Shown here: positions 56,569 through 64,000 of the stretch, one piece after another
Position numbering within the stretch: position 1 is the stretch's first letter
Layout of the letters: each line of letters begins with the position of its first letter
DNA from: Neoscytalidium dimidiatum
Taxonomy: Eukaryota; Ascomycota; Dothideomycetes; Botryosphaeriales; Botryosphaeriaceae
DNA length: 64,000 bases
NCBI GenBank assembly: GCA_037367355.1
Contig: CM074701.1
Location: 1,984,001 to 2,048,000, forward strand
Reading direction: 5' to 3'
The notes under the pieces: generated by a model
Told to the model about the DNA's origin: nothing
Databases searched by the model: none
Seen by the model: only the letters and a program-made list of their open reading frames with translations
Made by a program: the position numbers and the translations under genes

Positions 56569-57687
56569 ATGGCCGCCAACAGCAAACTCTTTACTCCTTT
56601 CAAGGTTGGCTCGTCCCAGCTGGAGCACCGGGTCGTCATGGCGCCCCTAACCCGTTTCCGCGCCGACGACAACCACGTCCCTACGCAATTAATGGCCGAC
56701 TACTATGGCCAGCGTTCTAGCGTGCCGGGAACCCTTCTCATCACCGAAGCCACGTTTATCACGCAACGTGCCGGCGGTTATCCCAACGTTCCTGGCCTGT
56801 GGACAAAAGAGCAGATCGCCGGCTGGAAGAAGGTCACCGACGCGGTTCACGCGAAGAAATCCAAGATTTGGGTGCAGCTTTGGGCCCTCGGCCGCGCAGC
56901 CAATCCCCAGGTTCTTGAGAGCGAAGGTCTGAAGGACCAGTTCGTCAGCTCCAGCGACATTCCCCTGAGCGACAACTCTCCCAGGCCAAGGCCATTGACC
57001 GAGGACGAGATCCAGTCATACATTCAAGACTATGCCCAAGCCGCCAAGAACGCCGTTGAGGCCGGGTTTGACGGCGTCGAGATTCACGGCGCGAACGGTT
57101 ACTTGATCGATCAGTTCAATCAGGATACTGCCAACAAGAGGACGGACAGGTGGGGCGGCAGCGTGGAAAACCGAGCCCGTTTCGCTCTGGAAGTAGCCAA
57201 GGCAGTCTCGCAGGCCGTCGGGGCGGATAGGACGGGTATCAGGTTGAGCCCGTGGAGCACATTCCAGGGCATGAGGATGGAGGACCCCATCCCGCAGTTC
57301 ACGTACATCGTCAAGGGGCTGAAGGAGCTGGACCTCGCCTACGTTCACCTCGTTGAGTCCAGGATCTCCGGCAACGCAGACGTCGAGTCGTCGGATCGGC
57401 TGGACTTTGCGCTGGAAGCGTGGGGTAAGGAGAAGCCTGTGCTGATCGCCGGTGGTCTGAGGCCGGACTCGGCCAGGAGACTGGTGGACGAGGAGTACAA
57501 GGACCACAACGTCGGGGTGGTGTTCGGGCGGTACTTCATCTCGACGCCCGACATCGTGTACCGGATCAAGAAGGGCATCGAGCTGAACCCGTACGACCGG
57601 GACACGTTCTACAAGGCCAAGAGCCCGGATGGATACACAGACTACCCGTTTTCGAAGGAGTTCGAGGCGGAGCAGACGCGGTTGTAG
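56569..57687 (+). CDS. NADH:flavin oxidoreductase, old yellow enzyme family
   Basis: Single exon, 372 residues, starting at ATG 56569 in a good context (CGCCATGGCC). The protein is one FMN-binding TIM barrel. Visible active-site residues are T28 (MAPLTRFRA), a Trp in IWVQLWALGRAA, the H173/N176 pair and Y178 (VEIHGANGYLIDQF). These bind the substrate carbonyl and donate a proton. The phosphate-binding end is present (PVLIAGGL, then GVVFGRYFISTPDI). DRWGGSVENRARF is the usual conserved block. The enzyme reduces activated double bonds such as enones with NAD(P)H. The Tyr is kept, unlike the Phe form of some ergot-pathway enzymes. No biosynthetic cluster surrounds it, so a general detoxifying ene-reductase is the likely role. 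It is divergent from the Argonaute gene. Confidence 0.95.
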   Translation: MAANSKLFTPFKVGSSQLEHRVVMAPLTRFRADDNHVPTQLMADYYGQRSSVPGTLLITEATFITQRAGGYPNVPGLWTKEQIAGWKKVTDAVHAKKSKIWVQLWALGRAANPQVLESEGLKDQFVSSSDIPLSDNSPRPRPLTEDEIQSYIQDYAQAAKNAVEAGFDGVEIHGANGYLIDQFNQDTANKRTDRWGGSVENRARFALEVAKAVSQAVGADRTGIRLSPWSTFQGMRMEDPIPQFTYIVKGLKELDLAYVHLVESRISGNADVESSDRLDFALEAWGKEKPVLIAGGLRPDSARRLVDEEYKDHNVGVVFGRYFISTPDIVYRIKKGIELNPYDRDTFYKAKSPDGYTDYPFSKEFEAEQTRL

Positions 57688-58900
57688 GAAAGGCGGGAGG
57701 TGATTGGGCAGGGATTGAAATGATTTGCGGGATAGATGGGCTCAGAATAGAGTAGAGCAATAGAAATCACACGAATCGACAGCGTCTCCTGACTCGAAAA
57801 TGAAGAGTGATATGTCTGGTGTGCGCAGTGACGCGGGAGGCGCGCACAAGCGAGATGGGCGGATTAGCTCGCTGGATTCAGGGAGACGCGGTGCCTGGGC
57901 TGGCGCAGCCTCGCAGCAGGGCCGGCGGCGCGCTGGGAGCGCTGGGAGCACTGGGGCGCGCGGGAGGTCGCAGGAGGCAGGCGGCGTCCATGGGAGCACG
58001 CGCGCAGACAGCACGGCGGAGCGCTTGACTCGACAGGGCGGCGTGAAGGTGACGGACGACGGCGGTGGCCCCTGGCGGGTGGACTTGGCTCTGTCGCTCA
58101 ACGTCGATCGCGGCGGGCGAGATTCCACACGCGTGGTGGAGCTGAGGACGACGCGTTTCACGCTGGCGCGCTGATCCGGCGCTGGCAGCGACAGCCGGGT
58201 CGCCGGGTCAATTTCCATCCATCCCCAGCCTGGCGTGCCAGCTGCTCCCAGTGAGATGGCCCTGGGCGCGCTGGCGGATGGTGGCTAGCGGCTGGATGGA
58301 AATTGTATGGTTAAATAATCTTAATTGAGGACGGATCCGTAGCCGCGACGTGCATGGGGCGAGAAGCAGGCCGACGCGTCCAGTTTTTTGGGCTTGGCGT
58401 CTCGGGGCCGTTGGCCGTGTGCGAGGCCCTGGAGGGCAGGGCCTGGCAGGGCGACGGCCCACGGCCGTCGGGCCCTTGGTCGGGCACAGTGCAGCGCACC
58501 CCAGCTGCGGCAGTGGTGGACAGCGCACGCATCGCATCGCAAGACCGTCCCAAGCTCCTGAACCCTCTCTCACCACGTCCTCTCGCGGACCCAAGTCGCT
58601 CTCTCTGCCCAATTCCTCGACCGCACGCCTGCAACACCCACGCCCGCAAGGCCCGCCCGAGCCCGCTGCCCGCCTCCGTTCGCTCCTCCGCGCCTCCGCA
58701 TCCGCTCTCCAGCACCAGCACCAGCACCAGCACACCACGCTCCCGCCGCGACTGCGTCCTCAAATCCTGCGAGGCCACGGCACGCACCCACGCGGCCCCA
58801 TACCGCCTCCTCTCGGACCGCTCGCCATCCCCAGACCGCTCGTATCGCGCGTTATGCAATTCTTCCCCCGGTATCCCATATAGCGCCGCAAGACTGCGCC
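57688..58900. other. GC-rich intergenic region
   Basis: Between the old yellow enzyme gene and the DOCK gene. It contains a GCGCTGGGA minisatellite (about 57930-57955) and a CACCAG repeat (about 58705-58735). Open frames on both strands are low-complexity. The DOCK promoter and 5' untranslated region are expected here. Confidence 0.5.
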
Positions 58901-61900
58901 ATGCCCTGGCGGCCCCTCCCGCGGATTGCTTTTGCAATCTGCACCTTTCCCTTCCAGCCCTCGTCGCCCGCCGACCTCCCCCTCGAGATTGGCGACGAGC
59001 TGTACATCATAGAACAGGGTGGTAAGGATGGCTCCTGGTACCGCGGTTACCTTGTCGCCCCGCCGTCACTGCTCGCCGGCCTCACCTCGTCCAAGGGCAA
59101 GACCCTCGAAGCTCGCGTCTTTTCGGGGATTTTCCCGCGATGCTGCGTCGAGGTCCGCGAGGTCCTGGGAGAAGGCAAGCCGAGCACCGAGGCCGACGAG
59201 CGCCCTAAAGATTATTTCCAGGGACTCCTCAACACCGATGGTCAGGGGAGCGATGCTGAGCAGCCGGTGAACGGCGTGATCACCCCCGACGAGAGCACCT
59301 CAACAAGTCCTGCGACTGGCAAAGGCCAACCCTCCGCTGCGAACAACCTCGGTTTGGCTCTCACGCCTTCAGACAAGAAACGTGAGAGTGTGCTGCTGCG
59401 CCATGGCTCGTCCAAGGCGAACGGCGAACATTCGCCTAGTTTCTTCCTCCCTCTGTCTCCCGTTTCCGTTGCCTCTCGAGATCCCAATGCACCCCGGCCG
59501 CCGGCCCCTGTTCCAATGCTGAAAATAGGAGACGAGACGCCGACATCGCTTTCTGAGCCGCTCGTCGACGAAATCGCATCCTGCCTGCGCGAGTGGCACT
59601 CGACCAAGCTCCACGAACTCTTGCTGGGAAGGAGATACGGCACACTTGATAAAATGACAACGCTGGTTCAGAGGCTCGACTCGTCGCGGAGGCAGCTCTT
59701 GCACAAGGTTCTGACGAAAAAGGAGTTGGAAGCTGTGAGGGAAGCAACGGTTTGGGACCTCGTGAGCGGCAACAAAATGCTCTCAGGAGAAGTCATTGTA
59801 CGCAGCCCGTCGCAGAAAGGCCGCATTCTCACCTCGGAGGACTCTGCAATCGAAATCACGCGCTTGCAATCCATGATGAGTTTGTTGGATGAGCGGCCAG
59901 TGCAACCATTGGATGAGCATGTCCTGCACCACCTGGCGGTGACAATACGGCACTTCTCAGGAGAGATCAAGGCCCCGACCACAGTCTGCATGTACCTCTG
60001 CTCCAAGGCTCCCGGTGCTGCAGCCCAGCCTCTGTCAGAAGTCTTCTCCGTGGATCTTCTTAGCCAGGAGGCTGTGGTTGCAGCTGTCGCGGAGGAAAAG
60101 ATGAAGTCTTTGTTTGTCGACTTGAGCTCTTTCGACCTGGGCGAAGGCGCTGGCGCTGGGACGAACCTGTACGTGGTCATAAAGGTCCTTACCAACGAAG
60201 CTGTCCGGACTTCCACTCCCACTCAGAGCGCTACCAGTTCCCGGGAAACGTCACAAAGCCCAGCTCCAAACGGGCTTCAACATGCCAATAGTGTCAAGGG
60301 TGGGAGACGAAGTTTGATGTGGGGGACGAAGCGAAAAGAATCTGATCCTGGCGAGAAGCCTCCACGACTGAATGCTGCTGGCACTAATGCAGCAAGACCG
60401 TCCAGCGAGGGACAAAACGGTCGAGCAACTACCCCCAAAGAGTGCAAGACTGTAAAGAGGGCCATCGCAGTGGGCGTGCTGCGAGTGGAACAATTCGCCA
60501 AAGACCAGGCAGAGACGGAACAGGAAGTTACCCTCTGGTCCCCTAGTCAGCCGCTGGATGAGTTCGCGGAAGAGGCCGATTCTTGGGATGAACTAATCAC
60601 AGAGCTGAGCCCAAGCGTTACGGGAAGATACAAGAAGTACCCGTTCATGAACCGGCTGCATGTGCACATGAAGAGTTTCGCTCATGCGGATGCGGAAGCC
60701 TTGATCAAGAAAACGCCGACCTTACTGCACAACGTTAACCAAAGCAAGAAGATCGGCTTTTCAGGTGCACCTACCAAACCACGCAGCGATATTTATCTAA
60801 CGCTGAGCGAGCCGTTCTTGCCCCGCAACTGCTTCCTTGCACACCCAAAAAACGGATCGGTCACCATGAGCGCGACAAGCAACATGGCAAACCTCCAGCT
60901 TACCCTTGAGGTTAGGAAGTCAACAGGCGAAAGAATCGAAAACTGCATCTATCCATCAGGTAATAGTGCTGGACACACCGCCTGGAGGACCACTGCGATC
61001 GAAAGGGGCGAGGCGTGGAACACCACGATCCGTTTTGCGATCGCCCCTGAAGATGTCCCCGGTTCCCACGTTGTGATGAGTTTAGCGGATGCTCCTGGAT
61101 TTCCTTTTGCCCTCTGCTGGATGCCTTTGTGGACTGATGATGCTTTTGTGCGGGATGGCGACCATTCGCTTGCTTTGTACAAGTATGACGAATACACATC
61201 CAGCATGATCTCTGGCCGTGGGGCCTATTTGGCACTGCCTTGGAATGCTCAGAAGAAGGAAGAATCCGTGGCTGGGACCATGGCTGCCTTGAGGATACGG
61301 ACTTATTTGTGCAGCACGAAGTATTCCCAGGATCCTTATCTCCTCGGCCTGCTCAAGTGGAGAGACCAGGAGGCTGATGGAATTGCTGACCTGCTGAAGA
61401 GATTCATGTTCGTACCAGAGATCGAAATCGTCAAGCTTTTGCCTGACGTCTTGGATGCTCTTTTCGAGGTTCTCGTGGAATATGCCGGAACAGATGAGAT
61501 TGAAGACCTTGTTTTCAACACTCTAGTCATCGTACTAGGTATTGTCTATGACCGTCGGTTCAATCTCTCTCCAATCGTGGACCAATACGCGCAAAATCGT
61601 TTCAACTATCCCTTCGCAACCGCGTCTCTGATTCGGAGCTTCAACCGCCTGCTGTCAAAACCTACCAACCCAGACAGCTCTCGGAAGCTTCGTGCCACCT
61701 TCAAAGTTGGGGCACACATTTTCAAGTTCATTATGAAGGCCCGGGAACAGCAGAGGGAAAAGGAAGCTGGCATCGGCCTCACAAATCGGCAGACAAACTT
61801 TGCAAATGATATGCAAAAAATCTTCAAAGCCCTCGAGGATTTGATGGCCAATCCAGCTGCCGCTCTTGTGGGCACCAAGACTCTCCTCGTCCAACATATT

Positions 61901-64000
61901 CACCAATGGTTACCAGAATTGACCCTTTGTCTCGAACCAAAGGAAGTTCTCGAGCTTGCCAGCAATTTCATCGACTCCTGCTTCGAGGCTTCCGGTAAGT
62001 TGATCCTCTACAAGCTTATCCTCATTCTCCAGTTCTCGAAGATTCCGGCCTTCAAGGATCCCGAGACTCGGCCTACTCTCCTTTCGAATACCGTCCGGTG
62101 GCTGGCGCCGCACTGGGGTAAGACTGTTGCTGTTACAGCTCAGTGGAAAGACCAAGTACGGCTATGCTGCTCTGTGGTAGCTTCGCAGATCAACGAACTG
62201 GGGGCGGAGGCTGCTGAGTACATTCCCAAACTTGTGGATTCGTATCTCGCTATCTCTGCCACACCCAAACCCCAAAAGCAGACGTTGTCCTTACTTTTCC
62301 CATCGTCCTATCCATTCCCGTCGAAGCCGACAACGACTGATGCCGAATTTGACGAGGCGTTGGTGGAAATTCTTGGAGTTCTTGCAGCTATCACAAACCT
62401 CCCGATCAACATCACCCCTGATCTACCGAAACCAGAGCTTGCCACATTTCTCTTTGACATGTTGCAGGTCTATCTGTCATTTTTGGATGGCGAAGCTTTC
62501 CCGAGTTCGTGGTTAAGTGTCAATATCTATTACCACCGGGCAACGATGAAGGCTTTGGAGAAGATCTGCAGTATTCTTATCGACTCATTCCTTCCGGATC
62601 CTGACGAGGCCGATGAGTTCAATACAGATCTGTGGAGGTCCTTCTTTGATGCACTGTTAAAACTTGTTGGCAGTGACGCGTTGGCGCTAGAAACCTTTCC
62701 CGAGCAAAAGCGGCGCGCTGTATGGAAAATCGCTGGTGACGTTCGAGAACTCGGCGCCGAACTTCTCCGGAGGAGCTGGGAAACCATCGGATGGGAGACC
62801 ACACCTGAGGATCGGAAGCAGTATGGCTTGGAGAAGATGGGCGGCTACCAAGTGCAATACGTGCCAGGTCTTGTTGCACCCATTGTGGAGCTCTGCCTGA
62901 GCGTCCATCAAGGTCTACGCAGCGTCGCCATTCAGGTCTTGCAGACCATGATCATTAGCGAATGGACGCTGTCATCGGATCTGGCCCTCATACAAGCAGA
63001 GATGATCGATTGTCTCGACCGCCTATTCAAGTCCAAAGACATCACGGAAAGTATCCTTCAAAAGCTATTCATCAGCGAACTCATCGATCTTTTCGAGCCG
63101 TTGGCTCAGGATCCAGATGACCCTCTTTTCAATGCTGTGAAGGATTTGATTGGCACAATTGACGAGCTGCTCGACTTGTTGGTAGCAGTGCACGGCAGAG
63201 AGAATTCTGGTGAAATCTTTCACATCATGGACACCCTCCACTTGATGGAGTTCCTCAAAGATATGCAAAAGGAAGACATTTACATCCGATACGTACACCA
63301 GCTTGCGGATATCCAATCAGATGCTGGCAATTACACCGAGGCTGGTCTCGCATTGCGCCTCCATGCTGAGCTGTACGAGTGGGATCCCAACACCACTGTT
63401 CCTGCATTGGACGACCCACCATTCCCTGGCCAGTCGGCTTTTGAAAGGAAGGAGCAACTCTACTTCGAGATGATCAAGCAGTACGAAGAGGGCATGTCTT
63501 GGAATAACGCTCTGCAGGCCTATCATGAGCTCGCTGCGCAGTATGAGAGCAACGTCTTCGACTTCTCGAAGCTTGCACGGACGCAAAGAGCCATGGCCAC
63601 GGTTTATGAGAGCATTAACAAGGGTGATCGCCAAATTCCTCGTTACTTCCGGGTTGTCTACAAGGGGTTGGGATTTCCTGTTTCTCTAAGAGACAAGCAG
63701 TTCATCTTTGAAGGCTCGCCAACGGATAGTCGGGCCACGTTCACGGATCGCATGCAACAGCAACACCCTGCTGCTCAGATATCAAACGGTGCAGCGGAAG
63801 AGGATGTCGAAGGCCAGTATCTGCAGATCTACTCTGTCAGCGCACAAAAGGATCTGACACACCCAATTTACCAACGACCCAAGGTCGGCCAGGCCATTCG
63901 AGAGCATTACGTACTTTCGCGGCCGAACAAGTTCTCCACGACTTCCAGACGCCACGTGAGCGATACCAGCCTGAAAGAGCAGACGATTCGCAAGACAATC
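58901..64000 (+). CDS. DOCK-family guanine nucleotide exchange factor, 5' part
   Basis: An uninterrupted frame from ATG 58901 to the window end, 1700 codons without a stop and without any intron needed; the 3' end is outside. Residues 1-85 form an SH3 domain (FPFQPSSPADLPLEIGDELY, then GSWYRGYL and GIFPRCCVEV). A Ser/Pro-rich linker follows. The DHR-1 (C2-like, lipid-binding) domain lies at about 575-745 (YPFMNRLHVHMKSF, IYLTLSEPFLPRNCFL, then FALCWMPLW). An armadillo-like helical part runs to about 1430. The DHR-2 catalytic domain starts near 1440 (HLMEFLKDM, YVHQLADIQSDAGNYTEAGLAL) and is still open at the edge. It is the likely counterpart of yeast Dck1, which with Lmo1 activates Rho5. The target GTPase here is inferred (Rac or Rho5 type). 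Confidence 0.93.
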   Translation, partial: MPWRPLPRIAFAICTFPFQPSSPADLPLEIGDELYIIEQGGKDGSWYRGYLVAPPSLLAGLTSSKGKTLEARVFSGIFPRCCVEVREVLGEGKPSTEADERPKDYFQGLLNTDGQGSDAEQPVNGVITPDESTSTSPATGKGQPSAANNLGLALTPSDKKRESVLLRHGSSKANGEHSPSFFLPLSPVSVASRDPNAPRPPAPVPMLKIGDETPTSLSEPLVDEIASCLREWHSTKLHELLLGRRYGTLDKMTTLVQRLDSSRRQLLHKVLTKKELEAVREATVWDLVSGNKMLSGEVIVRSPSQKGRILTSEDSAIEITRLQSMMSLLDERPVQPLDEHVLHHLAVTIRHFSGEIKAPTTVCMYLCSKAPGAAAQPLSEVFSVDLLSQEAVVAAVAEEKMKSLFVDLSSFDLGEGAGAGTNLYVVIKVLTNEAVRTSTPTQSATSSRETSQSPAPNGLQHANSVKGGRRSLMWGTKRKESDPGEKPPRLNAAGTNAARPSSEGQNGRATTPKECKTVKRAIAVGVLRVEQFAKDQAETEQEVTLWSPSQPLDEFAEEADSWDELITELSPSVTGRYKKYPFMNRLHVHMKSFAHADAEALIKKTPTLLHNVNQSKKIGFSGAPTKPRSDIYLTLSEPFLPRNCFLAHPKNGSVTMSATSNMANLQLTLEVRKSTGERIENCIYPSGNSAGHTAWRTTAIERGEAWNTTIRFAIAPEDVPGSHVVMSLADAPGFPFALCWMPLWTDDAFVRDGDHSLALYKYDEYTSSMISGRGAYLALPWNAQKKEESVAGTMAALRIRTYLCSTKYSQDPYLLGLLKWRDQEADGIADLLKRFMFVPEIEIVKLLPDVLDALFEVLVEYAGTDEIEDLVFNTLVIVLGIVYDRRFNLSPIVDQYAQNRFNYPFATASLIRSFNRLLSKPTNPDSSRKLRATFKVGAHIFKFIMKAREQQREKEAGIGLTNRQTNFANDMQKIFKALEDLMANPAAALVGTKTLLVQHIHQWLPELTLCLEPKEVLELASNFIDSCFEASGKLILYKLILILQFSKIPAFKDPETRPTLLSNTVRWLAPHWGKTVAVTAQWKDQVRLCCSVVASQINELGAEAAEYIPKLVDSYLAISATPKPQKQTLSLLFPSSYPFPSKPTTTDAEFDEALVEILGVLAAITNLPINITPDLPKPELATFLFDMLQVYLSFLDGEAFPSSWLSVNIYYHRATMKALEKICSILIDSFLPDPDEADEFNTDLWRSFFDALLKLVGSDALALETFPEQKRRAVWKIAGDVRELGAELLRRSWETIGWETTPEDRKQYGLEKMGGYQVQYVPGLVAPIVELCLSVHQGLRSVAIQVLQTMIISEWTLSSDLALIQAEMIDCLDRLFKSKDITESILQKLFISELIDLFEPLAQDPDDPLFNAVKDLIGTIDELLDLLVAVHGRENSGEIFHIMDTLHLMEFLKDMQKEDIYIRYVHQLADIQSDAGNYTEAGLALRLHAELYEWDPNTTVPALDDPPFPGQSAFERKEQLYFEMIKQYEEGMSWNNALQAYHELAAQYESNVFDFSKLARTQRAMATVYESINKGDRQIPRYFRVVYKGLGFPVSLRDKQFIFEGSPTDSRATFTDRMQQQHPAAQISNGAAEEDVEGQYLQIYSVSAQKDLTHPIYQRPKVGQAIREHYVLSRPNKFSTTSRRHVSDTSLKEQTIRKTI

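Noticed and set aside
45276..57687. A secondary-metabolite cluster around the old yellow enzyme and deacetylase
   Set aside because: No polyketide synthase, peptide synthetase, terpene cyclase or other tailoring enzymes are nearby; the neighbours are Argonaute, DOCK and a DUF3433 protein.
1..64000. tRNA and rRNA genes
   Set aside because: I looked for T-loop-like GGTTCGA words and found none in a cloverleaf context; a covariance-model scan would be needed to exclude them fully.

Overview
This window is nuclear DNA of a filamentous ascomycete (Pezizomycotina). Protein-coding genes are split by short introns (mostly 47-59 nt) with GT..AG ends and CTGAC or CTAAC-like branch sites. Gene families include a HET-domain protein, fungal homocitrate synthase, a UVE1-type UV endonuclease and a DUF3433 membrane protein. 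There are no operons, and intergenic spaces run to several kb. I cannot place the species more precisely from sequence alone. Exon structures were built by hand from reading-frame continuity, splice signals and recalled family conservation; nothing was aligned by software. Layout: 1-351 is the 3' end of a C2H2 zinc-finger gene. 352-6525 has no gene I can support, but carries an interspersed 22-23 bp motif in at least 13 same-strand copies (1.2-4.8 kb). 6526-8915 (-) is a HET gene. 11256-13192 (-) is a TMEM135-like membrane protein, divergent from an Ino4-like bHLH factor (14677-16149, +). 16150-20333 is non-coding with microsatellites. 20334-22083 (-) is homocitrate synthase with six exons. 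22972-23996 (-) is a probable decayed gene with ubiquitin-interacting-like motifs. 24089-26037 (-) is arginyl-tRNA-protein transferase ATE1, divergent from a Ddp1/Aps1-type Nudix hydrolase (27275-27867, +). 29509-30217 (+) is ribosomal protein eS8. 32598-33372 (-) is a small secreted protein. 35753-38103 (-) is the UV damage endonuclease, with a notable promoter. 40249-41368 (-) is an SREBP-type bHLH factor. 45276-47678 (-) is a DUF3433 membrane protein. 48897-50117 (-) is a polysaccharide deacetylase of the HpPgdA type. 52058-55466 (-) is an Argonaute, divergent from an old yellow enzyme (56569-57687, +). 58901 to the window end (+) is a DOCK-family exchange factor, cut by the edge. The genes do not form a biosynthetic cluster; most are single housekeeping or regulatory genes (lysine synthesis, N-degron pathway, inositol pyrophosphate turnover, translation, DNA repair, RNA interference, Rho-type GTPase signalling). 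Shared biology is at most pairwise: two bHLH regulators of lipid/sterol type, and three divergent gene pairs with long GC-rich, triplet-rich or low-complexity intergenic DNA. The least explained features are the interspersed motif array and the composite promoter of the UV endonuclease gene (CRE, a perfect palindrome of two MluI boxes, and a GATC cluster).
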